Of a stretch of 40,913 nucleotides of DNA, positions 7,285-15,089 are shown one piece after another (position 1 is the first letter of the stretch; each line of letters opens with the position of its first letter). A program made the translations under genes and the position numbers. The notes below the pieces were generated by a model, which had not been told where the DNA came from, did not search any database, and worked only from the letters and a program-made list of their open reading frames with translations. The stretch is from DATKZS01 sp035527835 [NCBI: bacterium] (lineage in GTDB: Bacteria > RBG-13-61-14): NCBI GenBank assembly GCA_035527835.1, contig DATKZS010000189.1, forward strand, positions 1 through 40,913, in the 5' to 3' direction.

Positions 7285-9087
7285 ATGCCGGAAACCGACC
7301 TCAGAAATTGGCTCCACACCCAGCTCTTCGAGCGGGTCCCGGCCAACATCGCCATCATTGACCGGGACTACCGGATCGTGGAAGCCAACCAGAACTTCGC
7401 CGAGACCTTCGGCGAATGGAAGGGAAAGCACTGCTACGAGGTTTACAAGGGCCGGAGCGAGCACTGCGAGACCTGCCCCGCGGACCAGAGCTTTAATGAC
7501 GGCAAGCCCCGCATCAATGACGAGCGGGGAGTGGACCGCTTCGGCAAGGAGTCCTATTACGTGGTCCACGTCGAGCCCATCGTCCGCGACAACGGCGACG
7601 TGCCGTTCGTGATCGAGATGTCGCATGACGTCACCGAGACCCACAGGCTCCAGCGCGAGTACGGCTTCTTTTTCGACCGGGTCCCATGCCTGGTGTCCGT
7701 GATCGACCGCGATTTCCGCATCGTCCGCAACAACGAGCTGTTCCAGCGCACCTTCGGGGATGCCATCGGAAAACAATGCCACCAGGTCTACGCCCATGCC
7801 GGGAGCCCGTGTCCGGACTGCCCCGCCCGCGAGACCTTCGCCGACGGGGAGATCCATGCCTCTCCGCTGGCGGGAGCGGACCAGCAAGGCAAGGTCCTGC
7901 ATTATATCGTCACCAGCGCGCCGATCAGCCGGGGAGAGAAGCGGCCCTCCCACGTCATCGCCATGGCCCTGGACGTAAGCCGTGCCCACGGCCTTGAAGA
8001 CCAGCTCAAGCAGGCCCTGGCCTTCCAGGAAAAAATGATCGAGAACGCCATTGACGGCATCATCGCCGCGGACGCGGAGGGCCGGGTCATAATTTTCAAT
8101 CCCTTCGCGGAGCAGCTTTTCAAACGGAGCGCGGAGGAGGTCGCGGGCTCTCCGATCGCCGATTTTTTCCCGCCCGAGTTCGCGGACGAGCTCAGCCGGG
8201 GGGGAACGTCCATTGTGCTCATGGAGACCAAGGTGCGCGACCGGGAGGGGACGCTGATCCCGGTGCGCTTCCACGGGGTGGCGCTCATGAGCGACGGGAA
8301 GCGGCTGGGCACGGCCTGCTTTTTCCGCGACTTGAGAGACCGCAAGAAGCTGGAGCAGGAGAGGCTGGACGCCGAGCATCTTGCCGCCGTGGTGCAGACC
8401 GTGGCGGGCATGGCCCATGGGGTCAAGAACGTGCTCATGGGCCTGGAAGGCGGCATGTACGTGGTGAGCTCGGGTCTGAAAAAGGACGACAAGGTCCTGG
8501 TCGAGAAGGGCTGGGTGATGCTGGAGAAGAACATCAAGCGCATCTCCGGCTTTGCGCGGGACTTCCTGAATTTCACCAAGGTCCGCCAACTGGCGGCCAA
8601 GAGGGTGGACCCCAACCAGGTCGCGCGGGACGTGGTCGAGCTGTATCAGGATGCGGCGCACCACGCCGGGATCGAGCTCCGGGCGTCCTTGCCCCAGGGA
8701 ATTGCCGAGGCCAGCCTGGACCCCGATGGCATTCACGCCTGCTTGTCCAACCTGGTGTCGAACGCCATTGACGCCTGCGCGGCCGCGGACCAGAAAGAGG
8801 GCCTGGTGGAGGTCCGCACCCGGGAGCGCGGAAACGTGCTGGTCTACGAGGTGGCCGACAACGGCTGCGGCCTGGACGACGAGGCCAGGCAAAAGGTTTT
8901 CGCCACGGTCTTCTCCACCAAGGGGTCGCAGAAAGGGACCGGGCTCGGGCTGCTCGTCACCAGGAAGATAGTCCACGACCACGGGGGCACGGTGACCTTT
9001 GAATCGTCTTACGGAGAGGGTTCGCTGTTCCGGATGGAGTTTCCCCGCGAGCGCCTGCCCGCGCCGGCCAACAGCGATGCACGGTGA
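7285..9087 (+). CDS. Soluble PAS histidine kinase with two Cys-motif PAS domains
   Basis: 600 residues, no membrane segment. Three PAS domains occupy about 15-120, 128-235 and 245-355. The first two carry an identical Cys spacing, C50-x10-C61-x2-C64-P and C165-x10-C176-x2-C179-P, which suggests a redox, metal or haem-linked sensing site; the third lacks it. The transmitter begins near 363 with H378 in AGMAHGVKN, an unusual H-box in which E/D after His is replaced by G. ATPase motifs follow: N-box NLVSNAID (N493), DNGCGL and GTGLGLLV. GGATAGGG precedes the ATG. It is embedded among three output-less receivers, implying a branched phosphorelay or a scaffold-type signal to protein targets rather than DNA. 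Confidence 0.92.
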   Translation: MPETDLRNWLHTQLFERVPANIAIIDRDYRIVEANQNFAETFGEWKGKHCYEVYKGRSEHCETCPADQSFNDGKPRINDERGVDRFGKESYYVVHVEPIVRDNGDVPFVIEMSHDVTETHRLQREYGFFFDRVPCLVSVIDRDFRIVRNNELFQRTFGDAIGKQCHQVYAHAGSPCPDCPARETFADGEIHASPLAGADQQGKVLHYIVTSAPISRGEKRPSHVIAMALDVSRAHGLEDQLKQALAFQEKMIENAIDGIIAADAEGRVIIFNPFAEQLFKRSAEEVAGSPIADFFPPEFADELSRGGTSIVLMETKVRDREGTLIPVRFHGVALMSDGKRLGTACFFRDLRDRKKLEQERLDAEHLAAVVQTVAGMAHGVKNVLMGLEGGMYVVSSGLKKDDKVLVEKGWVMLEKNIKRISGFARDFLNFTKVRQLAAKRVDPNQVARDVVELYQDAAHHAGIELRASLPQGIAEASLDPDGIHACLSNLVSNAIDACAAADQKEGLVEVRTRERGNVLVYEVADNGCGLDDEARQKVFATVFSTKGSQKGTGLGLLVTRKIVHDHGGTVTFESSYGEGSLFRMEFPRERLPAPANSDAR

Positions 9088-9120
9088 ATCAATAGGCCGA
9101 ATGGAACGCGAGGTGAAGCC

Positions 9121-9645
9121 ATGACGCGACCGGAAGACAAGACCATACTGATAGTTGACGACGAGGACGACGTGAGGCTGTATCTTGAGACCGTGCTTAC
9201 GAACGCGGGTTTCAAGGTGGAGACCGCGGCCGACGGATTGGAGGCCCTGGAAAAGGTGAAGGCCTCTCCTCCCGATTGCATCTCGCTGGACCTGGTGATG
9301 CCCAGGAAGTCGGGCGCGCGGTTCCTGGGCGAGCTGCACAAGCGTCCGGAGTGGAAGAAGATCCCGGTGATCATCGTCACCGCCCACGCCCGCGACGACC
9401 TGGGCAGCCGGGACCTCAAAGAGATCCTGGAAAACAGCACGATCCTGGGGCCGGAAACATATCTGGAAAAGCCGGTCACCGCCCTGGCCTATGTCAACAG
9501 CGTGAAGAGGGCGCTCGCAATGCCGATCACCCCGGGACCGGAAACCGGGCAAGGCGCGGACCTGAAAAAAGAGGTGGGGAGCCTGCTCGAGACCGCGGGG
9601 CCGGACACCTTGAACAAGGTCTTGGAAGTCCTGCGCAAGAAATAG
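9121..9645 (+). CDS. Receiver protein with short C-terminal extension
   Basis: 174 residues. Receiver at 8-135: acidic pair in ILIVDDEDDVRLYL, acceptor D57 in CISLDLVMP, Lys in YLEKPVT. It shares the enlarged region before the Lys (DLGSRDLKEILENSTILGPE) with its two neighbour receivers. The last 35 residues after TPGPETGQGA look helical (LKKEVGSLLETAG, then LNKVLEVLRKK), with no DNA-binding motif; they could be an interaction tail. GAGGTGAAG precedes the start. It lies 33 nt after the kinase stop and is probably one of its phosphorylation partners. Target unknown. Confidence 0.88.
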   Translation: MTRPEDKTILIVDDEDDVRLYLETVLTNAGFKVETAADGLEALEKVKASPPDCISLDLVMPRKSGARFLGELHKRPEWKKIPVIIVTAHARDDLGSRDLKEILENSTILGPETYLEKPVTALAYVNSVKRALAMPITPGPETGQGADLKKEVGSLLETAGPDTLNKVLEVLRKK

Positions 9646-9719
9646 GCGATGTGAGCTTGAAGCATGAAAGCGCAAGGTACAATTGATTCTAATTACTGTA
9701 AAGGAGGAGGTCGAAAAAA

Positions 9720-10133
9720 ATGGCGAATAAGGACGCCGTGAAGAAACGGATTCTGGTGGTGGACGACGAGGCTGACGTGGTGACCTACCTGGTCGCCCTG
9801 TTAGAGGACAACGGTTACGCCACCGACACGGCCAAGGACGGCAACGAGGCCATGGCCAGGGTCAAGGCCAACAAGCCCGACCTCATCACCCTGGACCTAT
9901 CCATGCCCGAGAAGTCAGGCGTCAAGTTCTACCGCGAGATCAAGGGCGACCCGGAGCTCGCCAAAATCCCCGTGGTCATGGTCACGGCCGTCACCGGGTA
10001 CGCCGACAGCTCCGAGGTCTATAAGAAGTTCATCTCCTCCCGCAAACAGGTCCCGCCGCCCGACGGCTTCATCCCCAAGCCCATTGACCAGGAGGAGATG
10101 CTAAAGGCGATCCAGGGCCTGCTCGCCAAATAA
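9720..10133 (+). CDS. Stand-alone receiver-domain response regulator
   Basis: 137 residues, receiver only. Acidic pair in RILVVDDEADVVTYL, acceptor D59 in LITLDLSMP, Lys in FIPKPID. As in the other two receivers of this cluster, the strand 4 to Lys region is long (SSEVYKKFISSRKQVPPPDG), which suggests the three arose by duplication or serve related partners. AAGGAGGAGG is a very strong ribosome site. The 74-nt gap before it contains TTGAAG-N15-TACAAT (9,657-9,683), a poorly spaced possible promoter. It is the last gene of the two-component cluster; a palindromic repeat separates it from fumarase. Confidence 0.9.
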   Translation: MANKDAVKKRILVVDDEADVVTYLVALLEDNGYATDTAKDGNEAMARVKANKPDLITLDLSMPEKSGVKFYREIKGDPELAKIPVVMVTAVTGYADSSEVYKKFISSRKQVPPPDGFIPKPIDQEEMLKAIQGLLAK

Positions 10134-10190
10134 ACTCCATTGTCGCGAGGGCCCCCGGGACCGGGGCAGGGCCGGGAAAAATATTTTTCG

Positions 10191-10264
10191 CGCAAAGGCG
10201 CAAAGAACGCAAAGAAGAATTATTTTTATTCGGAACTCTTCTTTGCGTTCTTTGCGCCTTTGCG
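10191..10264. repeat. Palindromic dispersed repeat, CGCAAAG family, copy 1
   Basis: Perfect 28-bp arms at 10,191-10,218 and 10,237-10,264 with an 18-nt AT-rich loop. Each arm contains CGCAAAGG, CGCAAAGAA and CGCAAAGAA in a row (8-9-nt units). It lies between the last receiver gene and fumarase. A 26-nt identical arm recurs at 14,981-15,054. Confidence 0.92.
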
Positions 10265-10313
10265 TTTAAATAAAACCTCTTTTGTTCGTAACGCTTGCCG
10301 CCGGGGGAAGGCC

Positions 10314-11705
10314 ATGGGCTATCGGATTGAAAAAGACTCGATGGGCGAGTTCCGGGTGCCGGAGGATGCTCTTTACGGCGCGCAGACGGCCCGGGCCGTC
10401 GAGAATTTCCCGGTCTCGGGCGCCGGGATCGGTCGGGAGATGATCAAGGCCCTGGGCCTCATCAAGTACGCGGCGGCCGAGGTGAACCGGGAGCTCGGCA
10501 AGCTCGCGCCGGAGATATCCGACGCCATTCAGCGGGCGGCGCAAGAGGTGATTGACGGCAAGCTCGACGCGCATTTCCCGGTGGACGTGTTCCAGACCGG
10601 TTCCGGGACCTCCAGCAACATGAACGCCAACGAGGTCATCGCCAACCGCGCCATCCAACTGCTCGGCGGCAGGATCGGCTCGAAGACGCCGGTGCATCCG
10701 AACGACCACGTCAACATGGGCCAGTCATCCAACGACGTTTTCCCCTCGGCCATCCACGTCGCGGCGCTTATCATGATCGAGCAGCGGCTGCTGCCTTCGC
10801 TCACCCGGCTCCAGGCCGAGCTGGAGAACAAGGCCATCCAGTTCGACGCCATCGTCAAGACCGGCCGCACCCATCTGCAGGACGCCACGCCCATCCGCCT
10901 GGGACAGGAGTTCTCCGGCTACGCCTCCCAGGTCGCGCACGGCATCGCGCACATCAAGGACGCCGTGCCGCACCTTAGCGAGCTCGCCATCGGCGGCACC
11001 GCCGTGGGCACCGGCATCAACACCCACCCCGAGTTCGGACGGCGCATGGCCCAAAAATTGAGCGCGCTCGCCGGCGTCTCCTTTATCGAGGCCGGGAACC
11101 ACTTCGAGGCGCAAGCGGCCCGCGACGCCGCCGTGCAGATGAGCGGCGCGCTCAAGACCGTGGCCGCGTCCCTCATCAAGATCGCCAACGACCTCCGCTT
11201 CCTGGGCTCCGGCCCCCGCTTGGGCCTGGGCGAGCTCATCATCCCGCCGGTCCAGCCCGGATCATCCATCATGCCCGGCAAGGTCAACCCCGTCATCGCC
11301 GAGTCCCTCATCATGGCCGCGGCCCAGGCCATCGCCAACGACGCCGCCATCACCCTGGCCGGACTCTACGGAAACTTCGAGCTGAACGTCATGCTTCCCC
11401 TCATCGCCAAGAACCTCCTCGAACAGATCTCGCTGCTTGCCAACGCGTCCCGCAACTTCGCGGACAAGCTCGTGGCCGGGCTCCAGGCCGACCGCGCCCG
11501 CATCGCGGACCTGAACGAAAAATCCCTGGCCCTCGCCACCGCCCTGGCCCCCGTCATCGGCTATGACCGCGCCGCCGAGATCGCCAAGCAAGCTTACGCC
11601 GCCGGCAAGACCGTGCGCGAGGTCGCCCGCGACAAAAAAATCCTGCCGGATGACGAGCTCGACGCCATCCTGGACCTGAAAAAACAGACCGAGCCGGGCG
11701 AATAA
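10314..11705 (+). CDS. fumC: Class II fumarate hydratase
   Basis: 463 residues from the ATG at 10,314; the frame is open further upstream but that part translates the palindromic repeat, and GGGGGAAGG sits just before this ATG. FumC interconverts fumarate and L-malate without a metal cluster. The fumarase/aspartase signature GSSIMPGKVNP with the catalytic Ser is present, together with SGTSSNMNANEV, TGRTHLQDATP (His region) and HPNDHVNMGQSSND. Length matches E. coli FumC closely. It begins the citric-acid-cycle block, followed by aconitase and citrate synthase on the same strand. A class II enzyme is oxygen-stable, unlike class I fumarases common in strict anaerobes. Confidence 0.96.
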   Translation: MGYRIEKDSMGEFRVPEDALYGAQTARAVENFPVSGAGIGREMIKALGLIKYAAAEVNRELGKLAPEISDAIQRAAQEVIDGKLDAHFPVDVFQTGSGTSSNMNANEVIANRAIQLLGGRIGSKTPVHPNDHVNMGQSSNDVFPSAIHVAALIMIEQRLLPSLTRLQAELENKAIQFDAIVKTGRTHLQDATPIRLGQEFSGYASQVAHGIAHIKDAVPHLSELAIGGTAVGTGINTHPEFGRRMAQKLSALAGVSFIEAGNHFEAQAARDAAVQMSGALKTVAASLIKIANDLRFLGSGPRLGLGELIIPPVQPGSSIMPGKVNPVIAESLIMAAAQAIANDAAITLAGLYGNFELNVMLPLIAKNLLEQISLLANASRNFADKLVAGLQADRARIADLNEKSLALATALAPVIGYDRAAEIAKQAYAAGKTVREVARDKKILPDDELDAILDLKKQTEPGE

Positions 11706-11723
11706 AGATTCATTAAAAAATAG

Positions 11724-11751
11724 TTGCAGGCCCCGAATCCAGTATTATATT
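11724..11751 (+). promoter_or_regulatory. Candidate promoter for aconitase
   Basis: TTGCAG (11,724-11,729), a 16-nt spacer and TATATT (11,746-11,751) lie in the 114-nt gap after fumC, giving a leader of about 60 nt before the aconitase ATG. It may let acn and gltA be transcribed separately from fumC. Confidence 0.45.
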
Positions 11752-11819
11752 CACTTAGGCGCAACCTGATGCTCCGCGCTATTCCTTATGCTCTATACCA
11801 AGACATGCAAGGAGGTTTC

Positions 11820-13745
11820 ATGAAAGGCACGCTTGCTTCCAAGGTCCTCCAGGACCACCTGGTGGAAGGGACCCTGGAGCCGGGCCAGGAGATCGGCATC
11901 AGGATTGACCACTGTCTGTTGCAGGACGCCACCGGCACCATGGCCGACCTCCAGTTTGAGGCCCTCGACATCCCCCGCGTCAAGTGCGAGCTCGCGGTCT
12001 CTTACGTGGACCACAACATGCTCCAGACCGGCTTCGAGAACATGGACGACCACGTCTTCCTCCAGACCTTCGCCAAGGCCCACGGCATCATCTTCTCCAA
12101 GCCCGGCAACGGCATCTGCCACCAGGTCCACCTCGAGCGCTTCTCCATCCCCGGCAAAACGCTCCTCGGCGCGGACTCGCACACCCCGACCTGCGGCGGC
12201 GCCGGCATGATCGCGATCGGCGCGGGCGGGCTGGACGTGGCGGTGGCCATGGGCGGCGGCCCGTTCTACACGGTGTGTCCGAAGATCCTGGGCGTGCGTC
12301 TCATCGGCAAGCTCCAGCCCTGGGTCACGGCCAAGGACATCATCCTCGAAGTGCTGCGCCGGATCTCGGTCAAGGGCGGCGTGGGCAGGATCATCGAGTA
12401 CCACGGCCCCGGCATCGCGTCGCTCCACGTGCCCGAGCGCGGGACCATCACCAACATGGGAGCGGAGACCGGCGCCACCTGCTCCGTCTTCGCCTCCGAC
12501 GACGTCACCCGGCGCTACCTCAAGATGCAGGGCCGGGAAAAGGACTACCGGCCGCTCGCGCCCGACGCGGACGCCGAGTACGAGGAGCTGATCGAGATCG
12601 TCCTCGATAAGCTCGAGCCGTTGGTGGCCAAGCCGCAAAGCCCGGACGCCGTGGCCAAGGTCAAAGATACCGACGTGCCGGTGGTCAGGCAGGTCAACAT
12701 CGGGTCGTGCACCAACTCGTCATTCCGCGAGCTCATGGTCTGCGCCAAAATGCTGGAAGGCAAAAAGGTCCCCGAGCACGTCAGCTTCAACATCACGCCC
12801 GGGTCCAGGCAGGTGCTGCGCATGTTGGCCGAGAGCGGCGCGCTCGCCATTTTCGTCGCCGCCGGCGCCCGCATCCTCGAATCCGCCTGCGACGGCTGCA
12901 TCGGCATGGGCAGCGCGCCGGGCACCGGGGTCCACTCGGTGCGCAGCTACAACCGCAACTTCCCCGGCCGCTCCGGGGTCAAGGACGACCACGTGTACCT
13001 GGTCAGCCCCGAGACCGCCGCCGCCACCGCCATCCGGGGAAAGCTCACCGACCCCCGCGAGATGGGCGAGTACCCCAGGGCGCCGTGGCCCGACTCGTTC
13101 ATCATTGACGACGCCATGCTGGTGCCTCCGGCCGCCGATCCGAAATCCGTGGAGATCGTGCGCGGTCCCAACATCCGGCCGCTGCCGCTGAAGACGCCGG
13201 TCAAGGACTCGGTGGAGGGCGAGGTCCTGCTCAAGGTCGGCGACAACATCACCACCGACCACATCATGCCGGCGGGCCCGAAGATCCTGCCGTTCCGCTC
13301 CAACATCCCGGCCATCGCCGAGTTCGTGTACGTGAACCTGGACCCGACGTTCGTCGCGCGCTGCAAACAGGCCGGCGGCGGCTTCATCCTGGGCGGGTCC
13401 AACTACGGCCAGGGCAGCTCGCGCGAGCACGCCGCGCTGGCCCCCATGTTCCTGGGCATCCAGGCCGTGTTCGCCAAGAGCTTCGCCCGCATCCACAAGG
13501 CCAACCTCATCAACTTCGGCATCGTGCCCCTCGAGCTGCCTGACGATGACTACGACGCCATCGAGCAGGGCGACAGGATCAGGATCGAGGACGTGCGCAA
13601 GGCCCTGGAGGCCGGCCGGGCGCCCAAGGTCGTGAACGTGACCAGGAACAAGGAGCTCAAGCCGGGCGTGGCGCTGACCGCGCGCAACGTGAAGGTGCTC
13701 CTGGCCGGCGGGCTTCTCAACTACATCAAGTCCCAGGCCAAGTGA
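11820..13745 (+). CDS. Aconitate hydratase
   Basis: 641 residues. The start at 11,820 is fixed by AAGGAGG and by MKGTLASKVLQDHL, where conserved sequence begins; an in-frame extension upstream is not conserved-looking. It isomerises citrate and isocitrate through a [4Fe-4S] cluster. Cluster ligands are visible in IGSCTNSSF and ESACDGCIGMG; substrate-binding DSHTPTCGGAGM lies in domain 1 and the swivel domain carries GSNYGQGSSREHAAL. The length is that of the shorter single-chain bacterial/mitochondrial-related type, not the approximately 890-residue AcnA. It sits between fumC and gltA and supplies the steps adjoining citrate synthase. The cluster makes it sensitive to oxygen and iron supply. 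Confidence 0.95.
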   Translation: MKGTLASKVLQDHLVEGTLEPGQEIGIRIDHCLLQDATGTMADLQFEALDIPRVKCELAVSYVDHNMLQTGFENMDDHVFLQTFAKAHGIIFSKPGNGICHQVHLERFSIPGKTLLGADSHTPTCGGAGMIAIGAGGLDVAVAMGGGPFYTVCPKILGVRLIGKLQPWVTAKDIILEVLRRISVKGGVGRIIEYHGPGIASLHVPERGTITNMGAETGATCSVFASDDVTRRYLKMQGREKDYRPLAPDADAEYEELIEIVLDKLEPLVAKPQSPDAVAKVKDTDVPVVRQVNIGSCTNSSFRELMVCAKMLEGKKVPEHVSFNITPGSRQVLRMLAESGALAIFVAAGARILESACDGCIGMGSAPGTGVHSVRSYNRNFPGRSGVKDDHVYLVSPETAAATAIRGKLTDPREMGEYPRAPWPDSFIIDDAMLVPPAADPKSVEIVRGPNIRPLPLKTPVKDSVEGEVLLKVGDNITTDHIMPAGPKILPFRSNIPAIAEFVYVNLDPTFVARCKQAGGGFILGGSNYGQGSSREHAALAPMFLGIQAVFAKSFARIHKANLINFGIVPLELPDDDYDAIEQGDRIRIEDVRKALEAGRAPKVVNVTRNKELKPGVALTARNVKVLLAGGLLNYIKSQAK

Positions 13746-13802
13746 GATGGCGGCGGCAAGCGACTGAAGCTCGGCCGCGCCGAGAAAGGATGAGGAGTTC
13801 CC

Positions 13803-14942
13803 ATGGCGGATGAAGCGAAAAGCGTGGTGGTGCGCGGACTCGAGGGAGTGATCGCGGGAGAGACGCGCGTGGGTTACGTTGACGGCGTGAACGGCCACCT
13901 CTACTTCGCGGGCTACGAGATCAACGAGCTCGCGGGCAAGGTCTGCTACGAGGAGGTCGTCTATCTCCTCCATCACAACGAGCTGCCCAACCAGAAGCAG
14001 CTCACGGCGCTGCGCAAGGAGCTGATCGCGGAGATGGAGCTGCCCGCGCCCATGCTGGAGTGGTTCAAGCGCGTGCCCAAGAAAACCCATCCCATGGCGC
14101 TCCTTCGCTCCGCGGTTTCCGACCTCTCCATGTACGACCCGGACGCGGAGGACCCGTCATTGGAGGCCAACAAGCGTAAGGCCCTGCGCCTGATCGCTAA
14201 GATTCCCGTCATCATCGCCGGCTATCACCGCATCGCGGAGGGCGCGGAAATTCTCAAGCCCGACCCGAAAAAGTCCCTGCCCGAGAACTTCCTGCGCATG
14301 TTCCTGGGCCGCGAGCTGGTCAAGGAGGAAATCGAGGCCATCGGGCTCATGTTCGTGCTCCATGCCGAGCACGACTTCAACGCCTCCACCTTCGCCGCCC
14401 GCGTCACCGCTTCCACCCTGGCCGACGTGTACGCGGCCATCACCTCCGCCATCGCCACGCTGCAGGGCCCGCTGCACGGCGGGGCCAACCAGCGGGTGAT
14501 GGAGATGCTCACCGACATCGGCTCGCCCGACGACGTGGACGAGTACCTGGACGGCATGTTGAACCGCAGGGAAAAGATCATGGGGTTCGGCCATCGCGAG
14601 TACAAGGTGGAGGACCCGCGGGCCCGGCACCTGCGCAAGGTCTCGGCCCGGCTCTGCGAAAGGGACCGCGCCTGCCACTATTACAAGATGAGCGAGCTGA
14701 TCGAGCGCAAGGTGGTCAAGGAGAAGGGCATCTTCCCCAACGTGGACTTTTACTCCGCAACCGTCCAGCACGCCCTCGGGATCCCGGTCCGCTATTACAC
14801 CACCATCTTCGCGGCCTCCCGCATCGCCGGATGGACCGCCCACGTGCTCGAACAGCTTGCCGACAACAAGCTGATGCGGCCGCGGTCCTTCTTCGCCGGC
14901 GCCTGGCCGCGAAAGTTCGTGCCGCTCAACAAGCGCAAGTGA
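13803..14942 (+). CDS. gltA: Citrate synthase
   Basis: 379 residues, the short dimer-type length. Catalytic regions are clear: GPLHGGANQRV (first His), MGFGHREYKVEDPRA (second His) and NVDFYSATVQHALG (Asp), with the CoA/oxaloacetate segment ASRIAGWTAHVLEQ. It condenses acetyl-CoA and oxaloacetate to citrate. A 2-methylcitrate synthase activity cannot be excluded from sequence, but the neighbours (aconitase, fumarase) support citrate and no prpB/prpD genes are near. GGATGAGGAG precedes the ATG. It lies 57 nt after aconitase. In some anaerobes citrate synthase runs in reverse to cleave citrate; nothing in the sequence decides direction. Confidence 0.94.
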   Translation: MADEAKSVVVRGLEGVIAGETRVGYVDGVNGHLYFAGYEINELAGKVCYEEVVYLLHHNELPNQKQLTALRKELIAEMELPAPMLEWFKRVPKKTHPMALLRSAVSDLSMYDPDAEDPSLEANKRKALRLIAKIPVIIAGYHRIAEGAEILKPDPKKSLPENFLRMFLGRELVKEEIEAIGLMFVLHAEHDFNASTFAARVTASTLADVYAAITSAIATLQGPLHGGANQRVMEMLTDIGSPDDVDEYLDGMLNRREKIMGFGHREYKVEDPRARHLRKVSARLCERDRACHYYKMSELIERKVVKEKGIFPNVDFYSATVQHALGIPVRYYTTIFAASRIAGWTAHVLEQLADNKLMRPRSFFAGAWPRKFVPLNKRK

Positions 14943-14980
14943 AGGAACTGGGTCCGGGAGTAAAAATGGAAGAATATTTT

Positions 14981-15054
14981 CACGCAAAGGCGCAAAGAAC
15001 GCAAAGAAAAAAATATGTAAAAATTCTTCTTTGCGTTCTTTGCGCCTTTGCGTG
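14981..15054. repeat. Palindromic dispersed repeat, CGCAAAG family, copy 2
   Basis: Perfect 28-bp arms at 14,981-15,008 and 15,027-15,054 around an 18-nt A/T loop. The core arm is identical over 26 nt to the copy at 10,191-10,264, while the loops differ. It separates citrate synthase from the GltD-like gene, so the two copies bracket fumC-acn-gltA. Confidence 0.92.
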
Positions 15055-15089
15055 AACAGAAAGATCTCATCGCAGATTGAGGAAAGAAC

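Noticed and set aside
7000-9675. 891-codon minus-strand frame opposite the kinase/receiver genes
   Set aside because: It crosses three convincing genes and has no recognisable motif; shadow of high third-position GC.
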